Assembly: GCA_963805255.1 (NCBI GenBank)
Contig: CAWDTK010000017.1
Coordinates: 1-64,000 of the forward strand
Length of the DNA stretch: 64,000 nt
Direction of reading: 5' to 3'
From: Bog-532 sp963805255
GTDB taxonomy: Bacteria > Actinomycetota > Actinomycetes > Streptosporangiales > Streptosporangiaceae
The notes beneath the pieces were generated by a model. The model ran no database searches. It saw nothing but the letters and a program-made list of their open reading frames with translations, and was not told the origin of the DNA. The translations under genes were made by a program, and so were the position numbers. Below, in pieces: positions 44,465-53,434 of the stretch; the stretch's first letter is position 1; every line of letters starts with the position of its first letter.

Positions 44465-46915
44465 TCAGCGCCACCAGGGCTGCTGGCGCAGTTCGGCCAG
44501 CCGGGTGGCGGGAGCACTGATCGCGTGCACCTGCGCGCTGAGATGCTGCAGATGCTCATGAACCCAGAGGAACTGCGGGCGGATTCCCCGCAACGCGTCC
44601 GTCACCGCGGCGGTATCCGCCGCGACCAGGCTCTCCGCCATCGCCACGTCTTCCTCCGCCACGATCGCGCCCGGGGATGATTCGCCGCCCGGCGCGATCG
44701 CCGAGGCTGGATCGGCCAGGTGCACGGGCTCCAGGGCGGCCGGGCTGACCGGTGCCGCCACGCTGGCCAGCGGCCAGAACACCCGCGGAACGTGCCCGTC
44801 GTGCCCCGCGTAACTCGCGTTCCCCGCATGTCCCGCATGTCCCGCGTGCCTGGCGTGCCCAGCGTGCCCGACCTGGACCGCCACCCGACCGTAGAAGCCG
44901 GCGAGCTCCGCCGCGCGATGCTGCAGCCGCATCCGCGCCCCGTCGGGATGGCCGTCGCGGGGGGCGGTCCCGCGCAGCCCGGCCAGCGAGTGCGCGGTCA
45001 GCCGCAGCCGCATGGACGCCATGACCAGGCGCCACAGGTCGTCCTTGCTCAGCCGCTTGGCCCCCTGCTCGGCGAGGAACCCGCGGAGCGCGTCGTCGAG
45101 CCGGAGCCCGGCGGTCACCGCGGCGATCGCCGTGTCCGGCTCGTCCGGCCGAAGGCCGAGCGCCCAGTCCACCGCCTGGGTCAGGTAGGCGCTGCCCCGG
45201 CGGAACGCATCCGCGAGGTCGTCACCGACCACGGCCGCCGCGCCGTGCGGCCAGAACAGGATCCCGATCACGAGGCTGACGGCACAGCCGAGCGCGACGT
45301 CCTGGATCCGCAGCAGGCCGATCTGCCAGCCCGCCGGCGCCAGCAGGTTGAACAGGACCACGACGGTGACCGTGAACGCGGCCTGGCCGACCAGGAACGG
45401 CGCGGTCCCCGGTGCGTACGTCGCGACGAACACCGCGATGGGCAGCGCCACCCACAAGGCGACCGGCCCGGTGCCGATGGCCGCCAGCAGGACCGCGCCG
45501 ACAGCGAACCCGAGCACGGTCCCGGCTAGTGCCCGCCACGCCGTGGACCCGGTCGACGCGGCGCTGGTACGCAGCACAGACACGGTGCCCAGCACCACCC
45601 AGAACCCGTGCTGCACCCCGGTGAGGTCCGCGACGGCCACGGCGACGGCCAGGGCAACCGCGCCCCGGGTGGCGTTCAGGAACCATACCGAACGGAAGCT
45701 GGCGTGCCTCGACACCACGCCGAGGCTGTCCAGCAGCGCGACGAGCCGTGACTCCCGCTTCGGCGGGCCGGTCTCGGATTGGCCGTACCAGGCCCGGCGC
45801 TCGGCGGCGATCGTCTCGGGGTCCGCGCGCCGCGTCGCGATGAGCGCATCCGCGGCCGCGGCGCGCGCGGCGAGCGCGATCGTCTGCGCGTGGAAGGCGT
45901 GCGCCGCCGCCGTCCGGACCGCGTCCGGGTCACCCGACAGGCCGGCCTGGTGAGCGGCGCTCGCGGCGCGGGCCGCCTCCAGCCGGTCGAAGTCGGGCCG
46001 GACGTCGGCGCCGGCCAGCAGTGCGGCGGTGTCGCCCAGCACGCTGGCGGCCACGCCCAGCAGGTCCCGGTCGGCCGCGGCGGCGTGGCCAAGGTCCACG
46101 TGGCCATCCCTGGCGTCGCCGGTTAGGACGGCGCACCACTCGAGCACCTGAACGACGTTGGCCATCGCCTGGTCGGCGGTGGCCAGGCCGGTCGGCCGGT
46201 ACGGCGTGGCCGTGAACGTCTCCACCAGCTTGTGCTTGGCGGCGACGGAATCGTCCCGGTCGGCGGGCGTCGCCTCGGCGCGGACGGCCGCGTGCAGGTA
46301 ACGGCTGAGCGCCGCGGCCGCCGCCGACGCACTGGCCTGCAGCCGGTCTCCGGGGCTCTTCGGTGACAGCAGCAGGACCGCTGCGGTGCCGACCGCCGAG
46401 GCGAGCCACCAGCCCTCCAGCCGGGAGGGGATGGTGGACACGCCGCCCGCCGAGGCGACCGGGAGCACGTAGCCGAGCAGCGCGCCGGACACGCCGGAGG
46501 CGGCGTTGGGGCCGATCACGCCCGCGAAGAAGATGGCGAACGCGACGGGGATGGTGACCAGCGCGGCCAGCCAGGTGCTCCCGCTGACCGCGGTGCCGAT
46601 GATCAGCGCGAGGCTGCCGGTGACGGCGAGACCGAGGTGTGCCGTGAGCTTGTCCCGCCACGTGCCGCCGAAGTTGGCGAAGATCAGCGTGGCGAACCCG
46701 CCGAAGGTGGCGAACAGGGTCATCTGCACGTCGCCGATGACCCTGAACGTCAGCGCGAACAGGCCGGGCACGACGATGGTGGCCCGGACCGCCCGCATCG
46801 CGGCCGGAACCGACCACGTCACCCGCCAGGGCGAGTCGCCTGCCGCCCGAGGCCGCCGCGGGCGGAACCGGCGTGATGACGGCACCGCCGCGGCTGGCTC
46901 AGACACGTGGGACAT
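44465..46915 (-). CDS. FUSC-family membrane protein
   Basis: 816 residues, with two blocks of about six helices (roughly 40-180 and 400-570) separated by a long soluble helical region. Typical FUSC words: TLFATFGGFATLIFANFGG, FFAGVIGPNAASG, HGFWVVLGTVSVLRTSA and GIGPVALW-like TGPVALWVALPIAVFVATYA. Relatives include aromatic-acid and fusaric-acid efflux proteins, and YccS-like proteins. The C-terminal domain includes a His-Ala-Gly run (HAGHARHAGHAGHAG, about residues 670-700). The ATG at 46915 is where conserved sequence begins; no good ribosome site is seen, so the start is uncertain. Substrate unknown. Confidence 0.85.
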   Translation of the reverse strand: MSHVSEPAAAVPSSRRFRPRRPRAAGDSPWRVTWSVPAAMRAVRATIVVPGLFALTFRVIGDVQMTLFATFGGFATLIFANFGGTWRDKLTAHLGLAVTGSLALIIGTAVSGSTWLAALVTIPVAFAIFFAGVIGPNAASGVSGALLGYVLPVASAGGVSTIPSRLEGWWLASAVGTAAVLLLSPKSPGDRLQASASAAAAALSRYLHAAVRAEATPADRDDSVAAKHKLVETFTATPYRPTGLATADQAMANVVQVLEWCAVLTGDARDGHVDLGHAAAADRDLLGVAASVLGDTAALLAGADVRPDFDRLEAARAASAAHQAGLSGDPDAVRTAAAHAFHAQTIALAARAAAADALIATRRADPETIAAERRAWYGQSETGPPKRESRLVALLDSLGVVSRHASFRSVWFLNATRGAVALAVAVAVADLTGVQHGFWVVLGTVSVLRTSAASTGSTAWRALAGTVLGFAVGAVLLAAIGTGPVALWVALPIAVFVATYAPGTAPFLVGQAAFTVTVVVLFNLLAPAGWQIGLLRIQDVALGCAVSLVIGILFWPHGAAAVVGDDLADAFRRGSAYLTQAVDWALGLRPDEPDTAIAAVTAGLRLDDALRGFLAEQGAKRLSKDDLWRLVMASMRLRLTAHSLAGLRGTAPRDGHPDGARMRLQHRAAELAGFYGRVAVQVGHAGHARHAGHAGHAGNASYAGHDGHVPRVFWPLASVAAPVSPAALEPVHLADPASAIAPGGESSPGAIVAEEDVAMAESLVAADTAAVTDALRGIRPQFLWVHEHLQHLSAQVHAISAPATRLAELRQQPWWR

Positions 46916-47150
46916 TCTACGAAAGGTGCGAACGGATACATAGCGCGTGGTGCCGGAAACCGCAGCGGGCAACGGAGCACCGCCCGTCAGCGGGACAGCA
47001 CAGTCAGCGGGCCTCGGCGGCGCCGGCGTCCATGACGAGCCGGACCCGGCTGCCCGAGACGGCGGCCAGTGTCCGGTTACAGCGTCCGGCGTGTCCCGGT
47101 CAGCCAGCCGCGCGCCAGCCGGGCGAAGTCAGCGCAGAACCGGCTCCCGG

Positions 47151-47633
47151 TCAGGCGACGGGCGCCTCGATCGGGACGTAGGCCGGGACGCCGGTGAAGT
47201 GGGCGGTCAGCGCGGCCCGCAGCCGCGGGAGGAAAAAGGACGGCAGGTAGTCGCCGAATTCAGCCGGGTCGGTGAACCGCCAGTCGTCGAGCTCTTCTGC
47301 CTGGAGCTTGATGCTGCCCGGGTCGGCCAGGACACCGCCCTCGAAGACGAAGCTGATCATCGGCTTGCGCCGCTCACCGTCGGGAGCCGTCCAGCCCACC
47401 GCCAGCATCGGCCCGGCGGGCAGCCGCAGGCCGAGCTCCTCTTCCACCTCGCGGAAGCAGCCCACGTGCGGCGGCTCTCCCTCCTCCAGGATCCCGCCGG
47501 GCAGTGACCACCGTTCCCGGTAGTTGGGCTTGACCAGGAGTACCCGCGCGGACGGGCCGCCGGTGTCGGTGATCAGCGCGGCGGCCGATCCGTACATGGT
47601 GGGGAGAGAGGCGAACCAGCTCCCGGTGTCCAT
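47151..47633 (-). CDS. NUDIX hydrolase
   Basis: 160 residues with a complete Nudix box: GGILEEGEPPHVGCFREVEE then ELGL, which coordinates Mg for hydrolysis of a nucleoside diphosphate linked to another group. VLLVKPNYRERWSLPGG precedes it. No substrate-specific motif is obvious. The ATG at 47633 (MDTGSWFASLPTMYGSA) is used; upstream codons are not family-like. It lies downstream of ogt on the same strand, 73 bp away. Confidence 0.9.
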   Translation of the reverse strand: MDTGSWFASLPTMYGSAAALITDTGGPSARVLLVKPNYRERWSLPGGILEEGEPPHVGCFREVEEELGLRLPAGPMLAVGWTAPDGERRKPMISFVFEGGVLADPGSIKLQAEELDDWRFTDPAEFGDYLPSFFLPRLRAALTAHFTGVPAYVPIEAPVA

Positions 47634-47706
47634 CAGGGCCACAAAGCCCCAGTTTAGAGCGGACGCAGGAGCCGCAGCTGGAATGCCGGTGTCGCGTCGC
47701 TGACGA

Positions 47707-48255
47707 CTACCAGAGCGTCGCATCCTGCGCGGCCATCGCCGCCGCGCCTTCCAGCCGGAGCAGCAGTTCCTTGCGGTCCAGGCCGCCGCCGTATCCGGTC
47801 AGGCCACCGTCCGCGCCGATGACCCGGTGGCAAGGGACGATGACCGCGATCGGGTTCTGCCCGTTGGCCGCGCCCACCGCCCGGGACGCCGCGGGCGACT
47901 TGCCGAGCTGGCGCGCGATCGCGCCGTAACTGGTCGTGGTGCCGTAGGGGATCCGGGTCAGCGCGGACCACACCGCCAGCTGGAACGGCGAGCCCGCCGG
48001 GGACAGCGGCACGTCGAAGTTGCGTCGCTCGCCCGCGAAGTAGGCCCGCAGTTGCGCCACGACCCTGACGAACGCCCCCGGCTCACGCCGCGCCCCGGGC
48101 GAGGTGCGCCCCGGGCGCCCGCCCGCGGCGCCCAGCATGTACAGCCCGGTCAGCGCGTCGTCGCTGCCGGTGAGCAGCAGGTCGCCGATCGGCGAGGTCA
48201 CCCGGTCGAAGTAGTACGGAGCGGCCGGGTCCGGCACGACGAACGGCGCGATCAT
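47707..48255 (-). CDS. ogt: methylated-DNA-protein cysteine methyltransferase
   Basis: 182 residues. The acceptor Cys is in IAVIVPCHRVIGADGGLTGY, and the helix-turn-helix and Arg finger are in IPYGTTTSYGAIARQLGKSP and SRAVGAANGQNP. It removes O6-alkyl groups from guanine in a suicide reaction. The ATG overlaps the stop of the Ada/AlkA gene (ATGA) and GGAG precedes it, so repair genes are made together: Ada/AlkA (sensor and glycosylase), then Ogt. Confidence 0.95.
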   Translation of the reverse strand: MIAPFVVPDPAAPYYFDRVTSPIGDLLLTGSDDALTGLYMLGAAGGRPGRTSPGARREPGAFVRVVAQLRAYFAGERRNFDVPLSPAGSPFQLAVWSALTRIPYGTTTSYGAIARQLGKSPAASRAVGAANGQNPIAVIVPCHRVIGADGGLTGYGGGLDRKELLLRLEGAAAMAAQDATLW

Positions 48256-49761
48256 GAGTTCTCCTTCTCGGTGATGGCCCACAGATGCTGGAGCGCGTAG
48301 GAACGCCATGGCCGCCAGCTTTCGGCCTGCCGCGCGGCGGACGCCGGGTCCGAACGGACCCCCAGGGCGGCCAGCCCGTGCCGGACCCCGGCGTCCGTGG
48401 GCAGGAACGCGTCCGGGTCGGACAGCGCCCGCATCCGGATGTAGCCGGCCGTCCACGGTCCGATGCCGGGCAGCGCCAGCAGCCGCACCTCGGCGTCGTC
48501 CCGGCTGGCCCCCGGGTCCAGGCTCAGTGCCCCGGACGCGAGCGCCGTGGCCAGCCCGACCAGGGCCCGGGAGCGGCTGCGCGGCATCGGCAGGGTGCCC
48601 GGGTCCGCCTCGGCCAGCGTTTCCGCGGCCGGGAAACAGTGCGTAAGCCCATCAGCAGGACTTTCCAGCGGCTTGCCGTAGGCGGTGGTCAGCCGCGCGC
48701 CGAGCCGGCGGGCAGCCGCCACGGACACCTGCTGGCCGAGCACCGCCCGGATCGCCAGCTCATCCCCGTCCACGTGCCCGGGCACCCGCCGCCCGGGGCA
48801 GGCCGCCACGGCCGGCCGCAGGGTCTGGCTGCGGGACAGGAACGCCGTGACCGCGGCCGGGTCGGCGTCCAGATCGAGCAGCCGCCGGCAGCGCTGGACC
48901 GCGGGTGCAAGGTCCCGGAGGTCCTGAAGCTGAAGCGCGCACTCGATATAGGAGGCCTGGGGTTCCGCCGCAGGACGTAGCGCAGCCACCCCAATCCCGT
49001 TCGGAAGATTGATCGTTCTCCGGTAGGTGCCATCGGCCACCGTCTCCAGGCCCGGGATGGTGCGTGCGGCCAGGAACCGGAGCATCCGGCCGATGTCGAT
49101 CGGCGGCCGGTAGGCGAGCCGGAGCCGGATGATGCCCGGGGCGGGGCCAGCCGCCGGCCGGGCCGCCGGACGCCCTGGCCGCCGGCGCAGCGGCCGGCCG
49201 ACGGCGGGCGGCGTGTTCCCGCAACTCGCCCGGCGTCGCTGCGAAGACAGCGCGGATCGTCGCGTTGAACTGCCGGATGCTGGCGAATCCGGAGGCGAAC
49301 GCGATCTCGGACAGCGGCAGGGAGGTGGTCTCGGTGAGTACGCGTGCGGTCTGGGCGCGCTGCGCACGGGCCAGGGCGAGCGGTCCCGCTCCGAGCTCGG
49401 CGGTCACTGTCCGGTTGACCTGGCGCTCGCCGTAGCCCAGCCGCCGGGCGAGCCCGGTGACGCCCTCCCGGTCCACCACGCCGTCGCCGATCAGCCGCAT
49501 CGCGCGGCAGGCCAGGTCGGCGCGGAGGTTCCATTCGGGCGAGCCGGGGGAGGCGTCCGGATGGCACCGCTTGCAGGCGCGGAAGCCCGCCTCCTGGGCC
49601 GCCGCGGCGCTGGGGTAGAAGCGCATGTTCGCGCGTTTCGGCGTGATCGCCGGGCAGCTGGGACGGCAGTAGATCCCGGTCGAGGTGACCGCGATGAAGA
49701 AGACGCCGTCGAATCGGGCGTCCTTGCTGACCGCCGCCTCGTGCCGCTGCTCGTCGCGCAT
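48252..49761 (-). pseudogene. Ada (zinc-AraC) / AlkA fusion protein, one-base frameshift
   Basis: From the ATG at 49761 one frame gives the Ada zinc domain (YCRPSCPAITPKRANMRFYP and FRACKRCHP, four cysteines) and an AraC-type DNA-binding domain (GYGERQVNRTVTAELG, ASGFASIRQFNATIRAVFA). The 3-methyladenine DNA glycosylase AlkA part (LRFLAARTIPGLETV, DELAIRAVLGQQVSVAAARR, LPGIGPWTAGYIRMRA) is in another frame ending at 48252. Total 1510 = 3x503+1; one extra base in the C/G runs at about 49131-49155 would rejoin them. AdaA-AlkA fusions are normal in actinobacteria. It is divergent from AIM24 with a 131-bp gap, and ogt follows with a 4-bp overlap. Confidence 0.9.
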
Positions 49762-49892
49762 GCCTCCACCCTGCCAGCGGGACGGGGCGCGGGGCTAGCG
49801 GAAATCGGACATCGACAGTGCCGGCCGGTAACCGCTTTCGCTGGTAGCGTGCACGGCAAGGGCCACGGCGTTCGCCGCGCGAAGGAGCAGTC

Positions 49893-50648
49893 ATGCAGGC
49901 GGAAATCAAGGGCACCACCATGCCGGTACTGGAAGTCACGGTCCAGCCCGGTGAGCAGCTGATCTCCACCCACGGCGAGCTGTCCTGGATGACAGCGAAC
50001 ATGCAGATGTCGCAGAGCACGGGCGGCGGCGGCCTCATGCACGGCCTCAGGCGCGTGATGGGCGGCGGCGGTATCTTCCTCACCCGCTATGAGCCGTCGG
50101 GCGGCCCGGGCATGATCGCGTTCGCCGCGAAGATGCCTGGCCACATCGTGCCCGTCGACATCAATTCCGGGCACTCTTACCTGGTGCACCGGAACGGCTG
50201 GCTGTGCGGCACGGCCGGCATCGCGCCGAGCATCGGCCTCCAGCAGTCCTTCCGCGGCGGCCTGTGGGGCGGGGACGGGTTCGTGCTGCAGCGGCTCGAC
50301 GGTGAGGGCCGGGCCTGGATCGAACTGTCCGGCGAACTGGTGCACTACACCCTGGGTCCCGGCCAGACGCTGATGGTGCATCCCGGCCACATCGGGATGT
50401 TCGAAGCCAGCGTTCGGTTCCAGATCACGCGCGTACCGGGCATCACCAACCTCCTCTTCGGCCAGGACGGCTTTCACCTGGTCGCGCTCACCGGCCCGGG
50501 CCAGATCTGGCTGCAGTCGATGCCGCTGCCCAACCTCGCCCACGCGCTCGCGCCCTATATCGCCCAGCAGGTCGCACCGGACGCGGCCGGTGCCGACGCG
50601 GCCGCCGGCACGGTCGGCGGCATCCTCGGCAACCTCATGCGCAGCTGA
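49893..50648 (+). CDS. AIM24-family protein
   Basis: 251 residues, beta-rich with AIM24 blocks: GEQLISTHGELSWMTANMQM, GGGGIFLTRYEPSG, GMIAFAAKMPGHIVPVDI, GQTLMVHPGHIGMFEASVRF and GPGQIWLQSMPLPNLAHAL. Named after a yeast mitochondrial protein; the bacterial homologues have no settled function. The start is supported by AAGGAG 7 bases upstream. It has its own promoter in the divergent gap with ada. Confidence 0.9.
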   Translation: MQAEIKGTTMPVLEVTVQPGEQLISTHGELSWMTANMQMSQSTGGGGLMHGLRRVMGGGGIFLTRYEPSGGPGMIAFAAKMPGHIVPVDINSGHSYLVHRNGWLCGTAGIAPSIGLQQSFRGGLWGGDGFVLQRLDGEGRAWIELSGELVHYTLGPGQTLMVHPGHIGMFEASVRFQITRVPGITNLLFGQDGFHLVALTGPGQIWLQSMPLPNLAHALAPYIAQQVAPDAAGADAAAGTVGGILGNLMRS

Positions 50649-51123
50649 CGTCACTGCTCCCCGGTGAGCGAACTCCGGGTGGTCCCCACGGGCCCCCCGG
50701 CTCGCCTGATCCCGGTGCGGTTTTCTGTAACTCCCGAGGCCGGATGCGAAACGCGCCTATGGAGTGGGTCTGGCTGCCGCACCGGGCACTTGATGTGCGG
50801 ATGGGCCTGCCGTGCGCGCCTGGATTCCAGGAGCGATCGCCGTCACTGACCCGGGCCGCCTTCTCGATCCTTGACCTGCGCAAACGGCGGCTTAACGGCC
50901 GCCTTCCAATGGTCCCGTTACCGGTACCACGTGCAAACGGCCCTATCGGCTCGCCCAGGCCGGCATCCAGGCGCGCGGCGACGATTCAGGGTCGTCACTG
51001 AGCGGGGCCGGGCCATGCGGGGGCCGGGCCATGCGGGGGCCGGGCCATGCGGGGGCCGGGCCATGCAGCCGCACGGCGCCATCCTGGCGGGGGCTGATCT
51101 ACGTGGTTGGGCTTTGGGGGCCT
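50649..51123. other. non-coding, with two short tandem repeats
   Basis: No gene seen. CCGGGCCATGCGGGGG occurs four times with a 16-bp period (51008-51071, last copy partial). A 23-bp segment starting CTACGTGGTTGGGCTTTGGG occurs at 51099-51121 and again at 51124-51146; the second copy is the 3' end of the HNH gene, including its stop, so the end of that gene has been tandemly duplicated. Confidence 0.8.
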
Positions 51124-53391
51124 CTACGTGGTTGGGCTTTGGGGGCCGGTGATGTAGGTCCAGCCGGATGGGGTGATCCAGGCGAAGATGCCGGGTTCGG
51201 GTTGGGCGAGGCGCCAGCCTTGGGAGTGTTTGACGCGGTGATGGTGGCGGCAGAGGGGGCCGATGTTGCATTCGCAGGTGCGGCCGCCGTGGCTGTAGGG
51301 GATGGTGTGCTCGTCGTCGCATCTGGTGGCGGGCATGCGGCAGCCGGGGGCGGTGCAGGCCGGGTTGCGGATCTGGGTGAGGTGCGATAGCGACGGCGGT
51401 GGCCGGTAGTGGCTGCTTTGCCGTTGGTGGCTGCAGTCGGTGACGGCCAGGGCGCTCAGCTTGATGGTGAACGCCCAGCCGGGGTCGCCGGGTGGGCCGG
51501 GGGAGCGGGCGCCGGGTGGGCCGGGGGAGCGGGCGCCGGGTGGGCCGGGGGAGCGGGCGCCGGGTGGGCCGGGGGAGCGGGCGCCGGGTGGGCCGGGGGA
51601 GCGGGCGCCGGGTGGGCCGGGGGAGCGGGCGCCGGGTGGGGCGGCGCGGGCCCGGGTGGCGCGGGCCCGGGTGGCGCAGCCGTGGCCGGTGGGCTGGCCG
51701 TTGTCGCCGGTGGTGGTCAGGCACCATCGGACGGCGGGGCTGGCCAGCGTGCTGGTAGCGAGGTCGCGTGCGGTGCGGGCGGTGATGGGGCCGAATCCGC
51801 CGAGGTCGCCGGGGGTCTGGGTGAGGCCGAGCAGGGTGGTCAGCGGAATGGTGAGGTTCACCGTGCCGGTGAGGCCGCCGGGCCCGCCGGGCCGGGCGGA
51901 CCCGGCGGGCTTGGCGGCTGCGGTGCTGTGTTCGGCTGCGGTGCTGTGTTCGGCTGCGGTGCTGTGTTCGGCTGCGGTGCTGTGTTCGGCTGCGGTGCTG
52001 TGTTCGGCTGCGGTGCTGTGTTCGGCTGCGGTGCTGTGTTCGGCTGCGGTGCTGTGTTCGGCTGCGGTGCTGTGTTCGGCTGCGGTGCTGTTGTTTCCCG
52101 CTGCGCCCGTGACCGGGTGGCTGGCTGGGGTGGTGGCCTGGCCGGACAGGAGCGTGAGGTAGGCGTGGACGCGGAGCTGGTCCAGGGTGCCGCCGGCGCC
52201 GGCGTCTTTGAGCTGGCGGGCGACGGCGGTGATGTGGTTCCAGGCCGCCACGGTGGCGGGGACCGGCAGGTAGCGGCCGGTCAGCGTGGCGGTGACCCCG
52301 CCTGTTTCGGGGGCCCGCTCGATGCGGGCGTGTTTTTCCTCGTTCTGGCGGCGGCGTTCGGCGGCGCCGGGGTCGGCGGCGAGCAGGGCCCGGTTCAGGG
52401 CGGCCCGCAGCTGCCCGGTCGTCTGGGCCGGGGCGCGGCCGATGAGCTGCGCCTCGATGGCCCGGGCCAGGCCGGGTTCCTGGCCGGCCAGGCCCGTGAT
52501 CAGGACGAGGGCCTTGGGCAGGTCGATCCGCCCGGCGCGCAGGGCGGCAGCGGTCGCGGGCAGGTCACCCAGGGCGGCCGCGCGGTCGAGCAGCAGCTCG
52601 GCGGACCGGCCGGTCAGGGTCAACGCGGCGGCGATCTCGTCCGATGCGGCGTCGATCGCGGTACTGTCCCATTGCCCGGCGGCCTTGGCCTGGCCATGCC
52701 GGCGGCAGGCCAGTTCGGCGACCGCGGCCAGTTCGCACCCGGCGGCCAGGGAGGCGATCTTCCGCCACCCGCGGATGATCCCGATCAGCGCGTCATCGCC
52801 GCACGCCGCCAGACCGGGCACCTGGCCCGTGCCTGCCAGGTGCCCCCCGTCGCCCGCGGCTGTGCTGCTGGGGTCCGTGGCTGTGCTGCTGGGGTCCGTG
52901 GCTGTGCTGCTGGGGTCCGTGGCTGTGCTGCTGGGGTCCGTGGCTGTGCTGCTGGGGTCCGCGGCTGTGCTGCTGGGGTCCGTGGCTGTGCTGCTGGGGT
53001 CCGTGGCTGTGCTGCTGGGGTCCGTGGCTGTGCTGCTGGGGTCCGTGGCTGTGCTGCTGGGGTCCGCGGCGGTGCTGCTGGGGGTGGTGGCCTCGGTGAG
53101 GAAGGCGGTCAGTGCCGGGCCGGGCGGCATCGCGTCGAGCGGGCCGCCCTGGCAGAACCCGGCGGCGACCGCCGGAGTGCCGTCCGCGCCCGGAACGCCT
53201 CGGCTTAAAGCCTCCAGCAGTTCCGCTGGCAGCCACGTCGAAGCGGTCAGCCACATGCCCGGCGCGGCCGCATCCTCGCCGTCTTCAATGCCGGCCGGGG
53301 GAGACTCGCCGGCGCTATCGCCGATCCCGCCCCGGAATAGGTCATCGGCACCTTCCGGCGAAACATTGTCTGAGGGCAAGCTATCTGACAC
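51124..53391 (-). CDS. DUF222 / HNH endonuclease protein with three minisatellite tracts
   Basis: 755 residues. The central DUF222 helical domain (about 215-450: IIRGWRKIASLAAGCELAAV, GRSAELLLDRAAALGDLP, AERRRQNEEKHARIERA) and the C-terminal HNH nuclease (CTAPGCRMPATRCDDEHTIP, PLCRHHHRVKHSQGW) match the REP13E12-like families, multicopy in mycobacteria and relatives. Three low-complexity tracts interrupt it: PSSTATD (11 copies, about 105-180), STAAEH (10 copies) and PPGARSPG (6 copies) just before the HNH part. I prefer the GTG at 53391, 9 bases after GGGAGG, over the ATG at 53433. The IS5-like element begins 44 bp upstream and may have cut its promoter. Confidence 0.88.
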   Translation of the reverse strand: MSDSLPSDNVSPEGADDLFRGGIGDSAGESPPAGIEDGEDAAAPGMWLTASTWLPAELLEALSRGVPGADGTPAVAAGFCQGGPLDAMPPGPALTAFLTEATTPSSTAADPSSTATDPSSTATDPSSTATDPSSTATDPSSTAADPSSTATDPSSTATDPSSTATDPSSTATDPSSTAAGDGGHLAGTGQVPGLAACGDDALIGIIRGWRKIASLAAGCELAAVAELACRRHGQAKAAGQWDSTAIDAASDEIAAALTLTGRSAELLLDRAAALGDLPATAAALRAGRIDLPKALVLITGLAGQEPGLARAIEAQLIGRAPAQTTGQLRAALNRALLAADPGAAERRRQNEEKHARIERAPETGGVTATLTGRYLPVPATVAAWNHITAVARQLKDAGAGGTLDQLRVHAYLTLLSGQATTPASHPVTGAAGNNSTAAEHSTAAEHSTAAEHSTAAEHSTAAEHSTAAEHSTAAEHSTAAEHSTAAEHSTAAAKPAGSARPGGPGGLTGTVNLTIPLTTLLGLTQTPGDLGGFGPITARTARDLATSTLASPAVRWCLTTTGDNGQPTGHGCATRARATRARAAPPGARSPGPPGARSPGPPGARSPGPPGARSPGPPGARSPGPPGARSPGPPGDPGWAFTIKLSALAVTDCSHQRQSSHYRPPPSLSHLTQIRNPACTAPGCRMPATRCDDEHTIPYSHGGRTCECNIGPLCRHHHRVKHSQGWRLAQPEPGIFAWITPSGWTYITGPQSPTT
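51491..51634. repeat. 24-bp in-frame minisatellite, six copies
   Basis: GGTGGGCCGGGGGAGCGGGC plus CGCC/GCCG repeats perfectly at 51491, 51515, 51539, 51563, 51587 and 51611, then a broken copy. Encodes PPGARSPG in the HNH gene, just upstream of the nuclease domain. Confidence 0.97.
51923..52093. repeat. 18-bp in-frame minisatellite, ten copies
   Basis: GTGCTGTGTTCGGCTGCG repeats from 51923 with an 18-bp period; the tenth copy (52085) is partial. Nearly all are identical. Encodes STAAEH in the HNH gene, between the DUF222 part and the linker. Confidence 0.97.
52862..53084. repeat. 21-bp in-frame minisatellite, eleven copies
   Basis: GTGCTGCTGGGGTCCGTGGC plus T repeats from 52862 to 53084; a C replaces T in the copies near 52960 and 53065. 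Encodes PSSTA(T/A)D before DUF222 in the HNH gene. Confidence 0.97.
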
Positions 53392-53434
53392 CGCGTTCAA
53401 CCTCCCTGGGCAAATGTCAGCCCTATGGAACACG

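Noticed and set aside
51491..53084. Possible CRISPR array
   Set aside because: The repeats are contiguous with no unique spacers, and they are in-frame protein repeats.
51409..53208. A 599-residue plus-strand frame with many FGCGAVFGCGAV and GVRGCAA repeats
   Set aside because: It is the reverse reading of the HNH gene's minisatellites; the HNH protein on the other strand has true domains.
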